From positions 48,814-112,813 of the forward strand of contig JBAXKJ010000021.1 in NCBI GenBank assembly GCA_037137375.1: a DNA stretch of 64,000 bases, read 5' to 3'. Position numbers and translations under genes: made by a program. The stretch is from CAINVV01 sp037137375 (GTDB taxonomy: Bacteria > Bacteroidota > Bacteroidia > Bacteroidales > Prolixibacteraceae). Shown here piece by piece: positions 36,853-47,411 of this stretch; the stretch's first letter is position 1; every line of letters starts with the position of its first letter. The notes beneath the pieces were generated by a model, which saw only the letters and a list, made by a program, of their open reading frames with translations, had not been told where the DNA came from and made no database searches.

Positions 36853-39309
36853 ATGATGAATAGAATTGTAAATTACAAAATGAAGAGTATTTCGATAATA
36901 GCTTTTCTGATATTGTTTTTCAGTTTGTCTTCTTTTTCCCAACGTGTCGTCGAATTATTCAATTTTGACTGGAAATTTAAATTGGGCGATATCAGAGCGA
37001 ATAATCCTGCTTCAATCGATTCAGCATGGAAAGTTGTCAATCTTCCACATGATGCAAGTATTACCGAGTCATTCTCAAAGGAAAAATCAAATGGAGCAAA
37101 TGGCTGGTTGCCTCAGCAGATCGGTTGGTACCGAAAACATTTTAAGGTTAACTCAGAGGCAAAAGATAAGATGGTTTACCTTGAATTTGAAGGGATCTAT
37201 CGCGCTGCTGAAGTCTGGATCAATGGGAATTATCTCGGCAAACATCTTAACGGCTACATAGGATTTGAATATGAACTTACCCCATTTTTGAATATTGACG
37301 GTGATAATGTAATTTCAGTGAAATATAATAATTCCAAACCCGGGACTTCCAGATGGTACACTGGTGAAGGAATATATAGAAATGTATGGCTTAAAACCCT
37401 TAATCAAATACATATACCTTTGTACGGTACATATATAACCACCCCAAGAATAACAAGCGAATCGGCCATTATTAAGGTCAACACAAAAGTTTCCAATTTT
37501 TCATCACAGCGAAAAATCTGTAGGTTAATTTCAGAAATTGTCGACAAAAATGGCATGAAAGTGGCAGGGGTCACTTCTGTTTCTCCGGTCTCCAGCCATG
37601 AAACTTTTTCTTTTGACCAGAACATAGAACTGTTAAAACCGATCCTGTGGTCAACCGAGAATCCTTACTTGTATAAAGTAATTTCCAAGGTATTTATTGG
37701 AAACGAATTAGTCGATGTATATGAAACCCCCCTGGGAGTTCGGGAAATCAGAATGACACCTGATAGAGGTCTGTTAATTAACGGGAAAAAAGTAGTGGCA
37801 GTAGGAGGCGATCTACATCATGATCTTGGTTGTCTGGGTTCTGCAGCTTTTGAAAGAGGTTATGAGAAACGACTTCAGGCATTGAAGGCAATGGGATGTA
37901 ATTCAATCCGGCTAAGTCATAATCCTCACGCTAACGTTCTGCTAAATCTATGTGATAAAATGGGAATACTTGTGATTTCAGAGGTTTATGATAAATGGAC
38001 ATCGCAGTTTTATGGAGGAGAGGCCTCTTTTGAAAATTCCTGGCGTGATGATGTTACTTCCTGGATTGAAAGGGACAGGAACCATCCGTCAATCTATATC
38101 TGGAGTGTGGGCAATGAAGTCCTTGATCAGCTTGGAATATGTGATGAAAAGTTTGAAACACCAGCTGTCGCTGACAAATATGGGGTTGATAAATTCATAA
38201 AACTTAAAGGACTCGTAAATCAATTGGATCTTACCAGGGAAGTTACCTGCGCTTTGTTTCCTGCCCGTGAAAAAGCAGTCACTGAATGGGAAAATCCTAA
38301 AATTTATTACAACAGCTTACCTGCTGAATTGTCCTGGTATATGGATGTTGTGAGTAATAATTATATGGAAAACATGATAAAAAAAGATCACAAATCTTAC
38401 CCTCAGATGAAGTTTCTGGCTTCTGAAGTTGGCACAAACCTTGGATTCAATTATCGGGATTTATCATGGCTTGAGATAGATACAACATTTTTAATAGGTC
38501 ATTATTATTGGAGTGCCTGTTATTACCTCGGCGAAGCTAATTGGCCAGCAAAAGGTTGGGATCGTGCATTTTATGATAGTGGAGAACGGCTAACACCAAT
38601 TGGTTCAATTTATCAGAGCTTCTATTCTAAAAAACCGATGGTTCATCTTTGGGTGTTCGATCAAAAAGAAGAAACGCTGGGAAATTGGAATAAAATGTAT
38701 AATAATAAACGTTGGAGTTGGTATCCGATGCAGAAGGACTGGAATATAGAAAATGTTCAGAAGGTCAAACTTGCAACATATACAAATTGTGATGAGATTG
38801 AACTTTTCCTGAATGGGAAAGTGATTGGACATAAAATAATAAATTCACTCAAAGACCATTTAGTTGAATGGGAAATACCCTACTCCGCAGGGGCCTTAAA
38901 AGCTGTAGGAAAAGTAAAGAATAAAATCGTGGCTGAGGAGGAACTTCGAACAGCAGGCGACCCCTATCAAATTCTTCTGGAACCTGACAGACAGATCATT
39001 CACTCAGACGGGTTGGATCTGAGTTATATAACAATCAGGATAGTAGATAAAAATGGAATCACTGTGCCGGGTGCTGACCGGCTGATAAATTTTAAAGTTT
39101 CAGGATCCGGGGAAATTGCCGGTGTGACAAACAGTAACAATAATAGTGATGAGAAGTGGAACACAGTTCGGAGATCCACCTTTAACGGACAATGTACACT
39201 AATTGTAAGGTCTGAAAGAAAAGAGGGAAAAATAGATGTTATTGCTTCAGGAGAAGGTTTGCCTGATGGCAGTTGCCGGATTCTAACATCCAAAACTAAT
39301 AAACTTTAA
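36853..39309 (+). CDS. GH2 family beta-glycosidase (beta-galactosidase/beta-glucuronidase type)
   Basis: The 818-residue secreted protein (signal to about residue 29) has the three GH2 N-terminal domains: sugar-binding domain with NLPHDASI and WYRKHF, immunoglobulin-like domain, then the TIM barrel. In the barrel IWSVGNEV holds acid/base Glu422 and FLASEVGTN holds nucleophile Glu525. C-terminal beta domains of the DUF4982 kind follow (about 610-810). These features are typical of Bacteroidota PUL beta-galactosidases, but beta-glucuronidase or other beta-glycosidase activity is possible. Start is ATGATG; ATG at 36880 (MKSISI) is an alternative giving a shorter signal. Confidence 0.88.
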   Translation: MMNRIVNYKMKSISIIAFLILFFSLSSFSQRVVELFNFDWKFKLGDIRANNPASIDSAWKVVNLPHDASITESFSKEKSNGANGWLPQQIGWYRKHFKVNSEAKDKMVYLEFEGIYRAAEVWINGNYLGKHLNGYIGFEYELTPFLNIDGDNVISVKYNNSKPGTSRWYTGEGIYRNVWLKTLNQIHIPLYGTYITTPRITSESAIIKVNTKVSNFSSQRKICRLISEIVDKNGMKVAGVTSVSPVSSHETFSFDQNIELLKPILWSTENPYLYKVISKVFIGNELVDVYETPLGVREIRMTPDRGLLINGKKVVAVGGDLHHDLGCLGSAAFERGYEKRLQALKAMGCNSIRLSHNPHANVLLNLCDKMGILVISEVYDKWTSQFYGGEASFENSWRDDVTSWIERDRNHPSIYIWSVGNEVLDQLGICDEKFETPAVADKYGVDKFIKLKGLVNQLDLTREVTCALFPAREKAVTEWENPKIYYNSLPAELSWYMDVVSNNYMENMIKKDHKSYPQMKFLASEVGTNLGFNYRDLSWLEIDTTFLIGHYYWSACYYLGEANWPAKGWDRAFYDSGERLTPIGSIYQSFYSKKPMVHLWVFDQKEETLGNWNKMYNNKRWSWYPMQKDWNIENVQKVKLATYTNCDEIELFLNGKVIGHKIINSLKDHLVEWEIPYSAGALKAVGKVKNKIVAEEELRTAGDPYQILLEPDRQIIHSDGLDLSYITIRIVDKNGITVPGADRLINFKVSGSGEIAGVTNSNNNSDEKWNTVRRSTFNGQCTLIVRSERKEGKIDVIASGEGLPDGSCRILTSKTNKL

Positions 39310-39351
39310 ACTGCGAAAATTAGGGTTGTCTGACAGCCCACCCAAAAAACT

Positions 39352-41658
39352 ATGAAAAAGAAAGTTAGTTATTTAGGCTTTCAGGGCGCAAAGGCTCTGG
39401 CCATTATTATTCTAATATTAATAATACCTTTTGCTGGCAAAAGTATTTTCAAAAGCCCTGTTAAAAATGCTCCCAGAATCACACGGATTGTCTCAATGGA
39501 TCGATGGATCGATCTTAGTTGGAAATACGAGGGTAATGCTTCCGGTGGTTTTGCTGTAGCCATATCACCCGATGGTAAAGATTTTAAAACGGTTGAAATA
39601 GTTGGACCCTCCTCTCGTTCTGCCTCAGTCTATGTCGACAGCTTGGCACGTTCAATTGTTGGGTTTAGGGGTCAGCTACATCTTCGTGTTGCAGAGTTAA
39701 GTGAAGAGGGTATTCCTCTACAATGGTCAGAGACTTCAAAGGTTCGTCCTGAGATGCCAGGTGACATTGAGGCAGAGGTTAGAAAGAAGTTCGACTATTC
39801 GGAAAATGTGAGCAGTTATAATGCAAATGATCCAATTAATACGGTGATTTATAATGAAAAACAAAAGCAATGGCAAAGAGTAGACGCAATAAAAATGTTT
39901 GCCGATCTTTTAAAATCTGCTGCCAGTACTCAAGGTCCTCACGATTTTACAATACCTCCCGGTATTTATCGTGTTCAACCCGATCAGATGGTCTTGAAGA
40001 ATGTGAAGAATTTCATTATACATGCCCCTGATGTTGAGATTATTGTTGACTCAGACAGTAGTGGAGCAGTATTTGTATTCAGAAATTGTTCAGATATCAC
40101 CTTGACAGGAAGTAAAAAAAAGGGAAATAAATCTCAACTGAAAGATGGCTCATTTCTTATCATCGACTCAGAGCAGTTGCCTATGTCTGTTACCCGCATC
40201 CTGGCATGTGATTATGAGAAACAAACCATCGATGTAGAGGTTTTGCCAGGATATGTCACTGACTTGCCTCTTAAAGAGCGTATGATTGCCTATTCGCCTC
40301 AGGGGCGAATGTTGAATGTAGTGCAAATGGGATGGCAGGACCTGACCAACCTGGGCAACCGTAGATTCCGTCTTAAGAGCCGTTCCCTTGGTGATCCAAA
40401 AAATGTAAAATCGGTACTTTTACCAGGTAATTTATTAGTCCTACATATCAATCCCCAGGATAAGCGCAGTACTCACTCCGTCTATTCGAATCAGGGTTGC
40501 CGCAATATGTGCTTTGAATCCATCAGGGTATATAGCGGGGGAGGCGCTCCAGCCGATCATGGTACAGCAGGACAAACAATATACCGCAATTGGCGGCTTC
40601 TGCCTAAACCCGGCACCAACCGTTTGCCTATTACATCCGGATTAGGTCAATTTTCAAAAAACGGAGGTACCTTTTTATTTGAAGATTGCGAATTTGGCCC
40701 ACATCTTGACGATGGGATCAACCTTCTTTCAGGGATGTCTGTAATGGGAAGGCAGGAGGGACCTCGACAAATAGTAGTAACTGGCTGGCAAAAACCAACT
40801 CCCGGGTCATTACTTACATTTTATGATTTTTTCAAATGGGAAAAATTTGGAGAACGGAAGGTTATCGAAGTTAAGGAGATCGAAGATACTGCAGTAAGAA
40901 AATTGGTGAATACTTTTTATGCCAGCCACCGAATGGTACAAAACGCTAAAAAAGCTTTTAGGGTAACTCTGGACCGTGATTTGCAATTAAAAGACTTCTC
41001 AATGGTTATCCATTCTGATTACAGGGCTGATTCGATCATTGTCAGAGGTTGTCTGTTTCGTGATCAGCTTGCCCAGATCATGTTACTTCAGGGTGCAAAA
41101 TATGGTTTAATCGAGAATAACCTTTTACTTCGCAGTACCGGAGGTGGAGTGAGTGCACAGTTTGCACAATACTGGTGGGAAGGGCCAATGCCTTCCAATT
41201 TTATGATCCGAAACAATGTTATACGGGATAACCCTGTTTCAGCGGCGGTCAATGGCTTTGCCGGTAACGGTTCGATAGCTGTCTTTGCCGGCACAAAGTA
41301 TCCTACTTGTGAACGGTTGCTATCCAACTTCAGGATAGAAGGAAACCTGATTATTAATCCCTCTGTTTATGGGATCGTTGTGCGCAATACTGACCAGGTT
41401 GTAATCAGGTACAACCGTATAATCAATCCCGGGGCTAATCATTTTGAAGGGATCTATAATGGGAAACCTGTCTCCGAACTTCAGGCAGCTATCTGCCTCG
41501 AAGCGGTGAGCCATGCTTTAGTAACAGACAATACAATTGTATTTAGAAATAATTATTGCCAACGGGCTATTCTTACTGATTCTTGTAACAATGCTGCGAC
41601 TTTGAAGGTAGAACGCAATCGTGAGATTCATGAAGAAAGCCAGCATGGGGAAAAATAA
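39352..41658 (+). CDS. Exported right-handed beta-helix protein, distantly GH110-like
   Basis: The 768-residue protein has an N-terminal hydrophobic segment (about 13-30; signal or anchor), a fibronectin III-like domain (about 38-135), then a parallel beta-helix (about 190-755) with many N-x-I-x-N/G rungs. The segment EFGPHLDDGINLLSG (about 450) sits where GH110 has its Asp-Asp catalytic region, and the overall layout matches the C-terminal domain of the GH95 fusion. It may be a glycosidase of an unassigned helix family, or a lyase; I cannot name a substrate. It is AT-rich like its neighbours and ends 45 bases before the sensor/regulator gene, so is likely in the same operon. Confidence 0.82.
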   Translation: MKKKVSYLGFQGAKALAIIILILIIPFAGKSIFKSPVKNAPRITRIVSMDRWIDLSWKYEGNASGGFAVAISPDGKDFKTVEIVGPSSRSASVYVDSLARSIVGFRGQLHLRVAELSEEGIPLQWSETSKVRPEMPGDIEAEVRKKFDYSENVSSYNANDPINTVIYNEKQKQWQRVDAIKMFADLLKSAASTQGPHDFTIPPGIYRVQPDQMVLKNVKNFIIHAPDVEIIVDSDSSGAVFVFRNCSDITLTGSKKKGNKSQLKDGSFLIIDSEQLPMSVTRILACDYEKQTIDVEVLPGYVTDLPLKERMIAYSPQGRMLNVVQMGWQDLTNLGNRRFRLKSRSLGDPKNVKSVLLPGNLLVLHINPQDKRSTHSVYSNQGCRNMCFESIRVYSGGGAPADHGTAGQTIYRNWRLLPKPGTNRLPITSGLGQFSKNGGTFLFEDCEFGPHLDDGINLLSGMSVMGRQEGPRQIVVTGWQKPTPGSLLTFYDFFKWEKFGERKVIEVKEIEDTAVRKLVNTFYASHRMVQNAKKAFRVTLDRDLQLKDFSMVIHSDYRADSIIVRGCLFRDQLAQIMLLQGAKYGLIENNLLLRSTGGGVSAQFAQYWWEGPMPSNFMIRNNVIRDNPVSAAVNGFAGNGSIAVFAGTKYPTCERLLSNFRIEGNLIINPSVYGIVVRNTDQVVIRYNRIINPGANHFEGIYNGKPVSELQAAICLEAVSHALVTDNTIVFRNNYCQRAILTDSCNNAATLKVERNREIHEESQHGEK

Positions 41659-41703
41659 TATTGCAGTGCTAAAAACTTTCCATTAAATTGATTTTCTATA
41701 TAA

Positions 41704-44700
41704 ATGGAATATGCCCGGATTAAAGTATTTAAATTTATAAGTTTTTTAAAAGATATCTTTATGTCACCATGTGTTGCAGGAAGTGGTTTCAACAAAATTT
41801 ATGTTTCATTTTTGATCATTTTCTTCATTGCAGTTAATTCTGAGGCAAAGGAAAATCAGATTTTCCACTCCCTGACGGTGAATGATGGACTATCCCAGCA
41901 CGATGTTACAGATGTTGTTCAGGATTGCTTTGGGTTTATATGGATCGCAACTTATGATGGATTAAATCGTTTTGACGGCAATCGAACTGAAGTATTCAGG
42001 CACAGCACAAGTAATATAGAAAGTCTTTCAGGGAATAGAGTTTTGTGTATGTACCCCGATTCAAGAAAAAAACTTTGGATTGGCACTGATGGGGATGGGA
42101 TTAATTATTACTCTTTAATAAATGATCGCATCATTAGGGTAAAGACACCCAATAACTTTAAAATCATCACAGCATTTGCAGAGAGTAAAAAAAATCAGTG
42201 TATCTATGTGGCAACGACTAATGGATTGTTGCGAATTAAAGATGGTGATGATCCGCATGTCGAATTGTTACAGCTCCCGGTAACCGGGCTGAACATATTT
42301 GATATGGTCATTCAAAATGACTCCTTGTTTTTGGCAACAAACCATGGAATTTGGACTTATAATGGGAAAGACTGTAATCCAGCGAACCAAATTGAAAAAG
42401 ATGATTACAGACAAATTACCGTGGATTCCCACCAGAATTTATGGATCTCGACAACAACCAATTTATTCTGTTACGTTAAGAGGAATGGCACCTATATGAA
42501 AACGGCTATTCCTCTTCCCGATGCTGGCAAGATACGTTGCCTGCACTCTTCAAAGGACGGGCTAATGTATGTGGCTACAACCAAACAGGGCGTTTCCATA
42601 TTTGATGTTAATACAAAAATTAAGATCAATCAGCTCGTTGCAAATTTATTTGACGAAAGAAGTCTTAAAACTAATTTCACTACTTCATTATATATTGATA
42701 ATCAGAATATTTTGTGGACTGGGACAAATCAAGGAATTTTCTATTCAAGTTTGTACCCAAGCAAATTTAGTTTTTTTTCATTTGACTCAATCCGATCCGC
42801 CTCGTTGCAAGTAGGATATGTTTTCATCGGCAATGACTATTTGTATTTAAGTCGCAGCTTGAAAGAAGGTGAGTGTTATTCCCTGCCAATCAGCACATCG
42901 ACTAACGTAAAAGCAAAATTGCCAGTTGAAATTATGGACATCAAAAATATTGATGGACTAAATTATGTTGCTTCAGCGTTTGGACTTTTTGTTCAAGGAG
43001 CATCCAATTCACATTTTTATCAACCGTATAATTTAGGTCTGATTCACGATCCCAATAGAAGCATAATATTTAGATGCATCACTACAGATCGATTTGGAAA
43101 TAATTACTTTGGTACTTCTCTTGGATTAATTATTCAAAAGAAAAATAAACAAGCCGATTGGATTGATTATTGGCACTTAAATACAGATTTTCTGCGCAAT
43201 AAAAGTGTCTTTTCAGTTTTATATGACAAATTGGATAATTGTGTATGGATAGGAACCATAACATCGGGTTTGTTTAGGTTAAACCTGGATGCTAAAGGAG
43301 AAATGTTGTCGTTTCAACAATATAATATTTCCATGATTGACCAATATTTCATCCCCGTAAATCAGATCTGGAAAATATTTAAGAGTTCTGACAATTCAAT
43401 TTGGTTGGGCACGGATGCTGGTTTATTACGGAAAATTCAAGGCAATGACTATTTTACACAGATCCAAAGTGAAGAGGTACTCGATAAAAAAATATTGTCT
43501 ATAGAGGAGGACGATCAAAAAACCTTGTGGTTAGGTAATACGCAAGGGCTGATAAAATACTCGCCTGCTACGAATAAATCTGAACGGTATACCTATAACG
43601 ATGGATTACAGTCGAATACATTTACGGAGGCTTCTGCAAAATCTGCAGATGGGACCCTCTTCTTTGGTGGGATTAATGGACTGAACTTCTTTAAGCCTAA
43701 TGAAATTGTTGAGCAGTCTTATCGTTCAACAATCGCATTTTCTGATTTTCGGATTAATAACAAAACAATTAAACCTGGAGATTTGTACCGAAAATCGGTG
43801 ATTCTGGATAGCTCCATCAATCTTAAATCCAGCATTCATTTAAATTATCTTCAAAATAATTTCATGATTGAATTTGCCGGGTTCCCTTTTGATAATATCC
43901 AGCGGAATAAGTTCAGATATAAATTGGAAGGTTCAGATTTAGAGTGGATTTACGTAAACAATAAAAACCGGATTGCTTCCTATACAAATCTTGGTGCCGG
44001 TGAATATAAGTTCATCATTCAACTGGCTAATTGCGATGGATCCTGGGATAAAACGTCGAAAATGCTCGCTATTTCAGTGTCTCCACCTTTCTGGTTAACG
44101 AAATGGGCCTATCTTATTTATTTTGTAATCAGCTTACTGGTTATTATCGTTTTTCTACTTCTTTTGAGAAATCATGAACGATTAAAGCACAGGATTGAGC
44201 TTGACCGGATTCAACTTGAACAAGAGGACAAAGTACATGAATTTAAATTGATGTTTTTTACCAATATATCACATGAATTTAAAACACCACTTTCCTTAAT
44301 CATTGGTCCTGTTAATGATTTAATAAGAAAGGGCGCTATTGATGAAACACAGCGATTCTGCTTTAATATTCTTTCACGCAATGTGAACAGGATGTTGTAC
44401 CTGGTCAATCAACTTCTAGATTTTAGAAAAATAACACATGGCAGATATTTGATAAAAGTAGTTGAAGCCGATTTATCGACTTTTATCAATCATATTACCG
44501 ATGCTTTTTTATGGGAAGCAAAGCAGGAAAAAATTAGCTTTAATATTAAAGTTCCACCTTCGTTTGAATGCTATTTTGATAAAGATATTGTTGAAAAAGT
44601 AATTAGCAATTTACTGTCAAATGCGTTTAGGGCGACAAAAGAAAATGGAATTGTGGAGGTAGAGTTAATAAATATTTGGAAGGACAACAACCAATTCGCA

Positions 44701-45801
44701 AATATAATTATCCGTGATAGTGGGCCTGGGATTCCTGACGAATTCAAAAAAAGGATATTTGAACTTTTTTTTCATGGAACGAACAGGGGGTCTTCAGGAG
44801 TTGGTTTGCATCTAAGTGATCAGTTGATCAAGGAGCATCATGGCGAGATATGTTTGTCAGACAGTTGTTTCGGTGGCGCTGAATTTTCAGTGACTATTCC
44901 AGTTTCAAGAGAAAGCTATGAGCAAAACGAGATTTATTTTCCACAGGATCTTGATAGTGAGGAGCCATTGAATCAGGGAATAATCTCTCTATCAGATGCA
45001 GAAAACAAAGGAGAGGCATCGGATCATGAGATCGTACTTATCGTTGAAGATAATCTTGATTTAAGAAAATACCTAACCAGTTGTTTGAGTTTTCGTTACA
45101 AAGTTTTTGAGGCCAGAAATGGCTTCGAAGGTCTCATTAAAGCTGAAAAGATCCAGCCTGATCTCATTATCAGTGATATTATGATGCCTGAAATGGATGG
45201 GATCGAGATGTTAAGGGCAATTAAAAACAACACAAAATTATCTCATATCCCAGTAATTATTTTGACCGCTAAAACTGACATAGAGTATCAGAAGATTGGC
45301 CTTGAGGCTGGCGCCTTTGATTATGTTTTAAAACCTTTTGATACTGAAATGCTTTTGAGTAAAATAAGCAATCTGATTTCATTTCAGTCCTCCCTGAAAA
45401 AGACGATTCTCTCAGGAAAAGTATTTGTGGATTTGCAAAAACACTTTACTTCTTACGATCAAAAATTAATTGAAAGATTAACATCAATTATTGAAAGTAA
45501 TTTGGATAATCTCAATTTTACGGTGGATACATTGGCACATGAAATAGGAATGAGCCGAATGCAGTTGCATCGTAAGATTAAACTTTTGACCGGTGAAACA
45601 ACTACTTCCTATATCAATATGATAAAAATCCGCCATGCAAGAAATATGTTTGATCAGAAATGTGACCGCGTTCAGGAAGCAATGGATGCAGTCGGAATAA
45701 ATAGCAACTCTTATTTCAACAAAATATTTAAATCTTTTTATGGCGAGACCCCTTCCAACTATATAACACTAGTAAAAAATAAAAGTGCGAAAAAGGAGTG
45801 A
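41704..45801 (+). CDS. Hybrid two-component sensor/regulator (HTCS) controlling the PUL
   Basis: The 1365-residue single-chain regulator has, in order: signal/TM (to about 48), a periplasmic two-blade-set propeller of Reg_prop repeats (about 50-680; many GLxxF..N/W-IGT motifs), a Y_Y_Y domain (about 725-795), a transmembrane helix (about 800-822), HisKA with FFTNISHEFKTPLS (phospho-His857), HATPase (NLLSNAFRA, DSGPGIP), a receiver with DLIISDIMMPEMDG (phospho-Asp1158) and an AraC-type HTH (about 1265-1360). HTCS proteins bind an oligosaccharide in the periplasm and switch on the linked sus genes. ATG at 41761 is an alternative start. All key residues are present, so it should be functional. 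Confidence 0.96.
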   Translation: MEYARIKVFKFISFLKDIFMSPCVAGSGFNKIYVSFLIIFFIAVNSEAKENQIFHSLTVNDGLSQHDVTDVVQDCFGFIWIATYDGLNRFDGNRTEVFRHSTSNIESLSGNRVLCMYPDSRKKLWIGTDGDGINYYSLINDRIIRVKTPNNFKIITAFAESKKNQCIYVATTNGLLRIKDGDDPHVELLQLPVTGLNIFDMVIQNDSLFLATNHGIWTYNGKDCNPANQIEKDDYRQITVDSHQNLWISTTTNLFCYVKRNGTYMKTAIPLPDAGKIRCLHSSKDGLMYVATTKQGVSIFDVNTKIKINQLVANLFDERSLKTNFTTSLYIDNQNILWTGTNQGIFYSSLYPSKFSFFSFDSIRSASLQVGYVFIGNDYLYLSRSLKEGECYSLPISTSTNVKAKLPVEIMDIKNIDGLNYVASAFGLFVQGASNSHFYQPYNLGLIHDPNRSIIFRCITTDRFGNNYFGTSLGLIIQKKNKQADWIDYWHLNTDFLRNKSVFSVLYDKLDNCVWIGTITSGLFRLNLDAKGEMLSFQQYNISMIDQYFIPVNQIWKIFKSSDNSIWLGTDAGLLRKIQGNDYFTQIQSEEVLDKKILSIEEDDQKTLWLGNTQGLIKYSPATNKSERYTYNDGLQSNTFTEASAKSADGTLFFGGINGLNFFKPNEIVEQSYRSTIAFSDFRINNKTIKPGDLYRKSVILDSSINLKSSIHLNYLQNNFMIEFAGFPFDNIQRNKFRYKLEGSDLEWIYVNNKNRIASYTNLGAGEYKFIIQLANCDGSWDKTSKMLAISVSPPFWLTKWAYLIYFVISLLVIIVFLLLLRNHERLKHRIELDRIQLEQEDKVHEFKLMFFTNISHEFKTPLSLIIGPVNDLIRKGAIDETQRFCFNILSRNVNRMLYLVNQLLDFRKITHGRYLIKVVEADLSTFINHITDAFLWEAKQEKISFNIKVPPSFECYFDKDIVEKVISNLLSNAFRATKENGIVEVELINIWKDNNQFANIIIRDSGPGIPDEFKKRIFELFFHGTNRGSSGVGLHLSDQLIKEHHGEICLSDSCFGGAEFSVTIPVSRESYEQNEIYFPQDLDSEEPLNQGIISLSDAENKGEASDHEIVLIVEDNLDLRKYLTSCLSFRYKVFEARNGFEGLIKAEKIQPDLIISDIMMPEMDGIEMLRAIKNNTKLSHIPVIILTAKTDIEYQKIGLEAGAFDYVLKPFDTEMLLSKISNLISFQSSLKKTILSGKVFVDLQKHFTSYDQKLIERLTSIIESNLDNLNFTVDTLAHEIGMSRMQLHRKIKLLTGETTTSYINMIKIRHARNMFDQKCDRVQEAMDAVGINSNSYFNKIFKSFYGETPSNYITLVKNKSAKKE

Positions 45802-45816
45802 TAGATGCTTTCTTTT

Positions 45817-45841
45817 GTGCAGTATTTTACTCATACTGCAC
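45817..45841 (+). terminator. Perfect 9-bp hairpin after the HTCS gene
   Basis: GTGCAGTAT at 45817-45825 and ATACTGCAC at 45833-45841 form a perfect stem with a 7-base loop, followed by GATTTTAAT. It starts 16 bases after the HTCS stop and probably ends that transcript. The left arm lies in CTTTTGTGCAGTAT (45812-45825), which recurs exactly at 45854-45867, so the site may have a second role. Confidence 0.5.
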
Positions 45842-45853
45842 GATTTTAATAAA

Positions 45854-45867
45854 CTTTTGTGCAGTAT
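45854..45867 (+). repeat. 14-bp direct repeat copy upstream of the sulfatase gene
   Basis: CTTTTGTGCAGTAT occurs at 45812-45825 and again here, 42 bases apart, between the HTCS stop and the sulfatase start. Spaced direct copies upstream of a gene can be regulator sites; no regulator is identified. Confidence 0.4.
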
Positions 45868-45971
45868 ATATCGATAACTGAGCAAACACTCATCACCAAT
45901 ATCACTTTTGGAAATGGTTGGAAAGATAGAATGAAAAATCATTTGTAAATTGAGGCAGTAATTTCATTACC

Positions 45972-47357
45972 ATGAAGAACGACTGCTCAAGCACGCTGGG
46001 TCTGGCATTGTTATCGGCCATAGTTTTTGCTCCCGGGGCAATGGCTCAGCAAAAGCCTAATATCCTGCTGATTCTTGCGGACGATCTTGGTTACGGAGAT
46101 CTCTCCTGCCAGGGGGCTACCGATTTAAAGACACCCAACATCGACCGGATTTTTAGTGAAGGGATCAGATTCAGGAACTGCTATGCGAACAGCACCGTTT
46201 GCTCCCCGAGCAGGGCTGCGCTGATGACCGGCCGTTACCCCGACTTGGTGGGCGTGCCCGGTGTCATCCGCACGCATGAGGATAATTCGTGGGGATACCT
46301 CTCTCCGGAGGCGGTCCTGCTGCCAAAGGAATTGAAGAAAGCCGGTTACCATACCGCCCTCGTGGGCAAATGGCACCTCGGACTGGAGGCTCCAAGTCTA
46401 CCGAATATAAAGGGATTCGATGAGTTTTACGGATTTCTGGGCGATATGATGGAAGACTACTATACCCATATCCGCGAAGGCAATAACTACATGCGCATCA
46501 ACGAAAAAGTGGTTTCCCCAGAAGGACATGCGACCGAGATTTTCACGGGTTGGGCGCTCGATTATTTGAAGAAACAGGAGAAAAGCAAGGATCCTTTCTT
46601 CCTGTATCTGGCATACAATGCCCCGCACGACCCGATCCAGCCGCCTGCTGAATGGCTCGCCAAAGTAAAAGCCAGGGAAAACGGAATTACCGATAAGCGC
46701 GCCCATCTGGTTGCCCTGATCGAACACCTCGACGATCAAATTGGCCGTGTACTCAAACAAATAGAGCTTTCCAGCCAGATAAAAAATACACTGGTCATCT
46801 TCGTGTCCGACAATGGAGGCAACCTGAGTTTCGGTGCCAACAACGGACCTTATCGAGGAGGGAAAGGCGATCTTTACGATGGCGGCATCAGAATTCCTGG
46901 CGGCATGATGTGGCAAAACGTGATCGCTTCAGGCCAGACGACGGATCAGATGATGCTGCTGATGGATATCTATCCCACCCTTTGCGAAATTGCAGGTGTA
47001 AAGATCCAGCATCCTGTCGATGGGATCTCGCTGCTCCCGGTGCTGAAAGGCGGGAAACCCGCCCAAAATTCAAGAACGGTATACTTCATGCGTCGCGAAG
47101 GCGGGCCTCAATATGCTGGGCAGAGCTACTATTCAGCACGCACCGGTAACTATAAATTGGTTCAGAATACGCCAGTAGAAGAAAGGCAACTATTTAATAT
47201 AGAGAACGATCCTTTCGAGAAGAATCCGCTGCAAAAAAATGGAAACAAGGAATACCAACAGCTTATCAAACAGCTTTCCGGTCATATTGGTCTGTCGGGC
47301 GAAGTACCCTGGAAGAGCCCGGCACAGGCAAAAAGGCTTACAGAGGAGCTGAAATAG
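45972..47357 (+). CDS. Family S1 sulfatase (formylglycine-dependent)
   Basis: This 461-residue exported enzyme (signal about 1-25) has the type I sulfatase signature CSPSRAALMTGRYP; Cys77 would be converted to formylglycine. Metal-binding Asp37-Asp38 lie in LADDLGYGD, and GKWHLG plus the late DNGG motif complete the active site. It hydrolyses sulfate esters on the glycan or its oligosaccharides. The maturase (anSME) that S1 enzymes need is not in this window and must be elsewhere. Substrate and subfamily cannot be assigned by eye. It starts a new unit after the HTCS terminator; the VOC protein follows after 54 bases. Confidence 0.93.
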   Translation: MKNDCSSTLGLALLSAIVFAPGAMAQQKPNILLILADDLGYGDLSCQGATDLKTPNIDRIFSEGIRFRNCYANSTVCSPSRAALMTGRYPDLVGVPGVIRTHEDNSWGYLSPEAVLLPKELKKAGYHTALVGKWHLGLEAPSLPNIKGFDEFYGFLGDMMEDYYTHIREGNNYMRINEKVVSPEGHATEIFTGWALDYLKKQEKSKDPFFLYLAYNAPHDPIQPPAEWLAKVKARENGITDKRAHLVALIEHLDDQIGRVLKQIELSSQIKNTLVIFVSDNGGNLSFGANNGPYRGGKGDLYDGGIRIPGGMMWQNVIASGQTTDQMMLLMDIYPTLCEIAGVKIQHPVDGISLLPVLKGGKPAQNSRTVYFMRREGGPQYAGQSYYSARTGNYKLVQNTPVEERQLFNIENDPFEKNPLQKNGNKEYQQLIKQLSGHIGLSGEVPWKSPAQAKRLTEELK

Positions 47358-47411
47358 ATAAAATATAAAACATCTTTAGAAACGATAATAATATTATTTA
47401 ACTAACATAAA

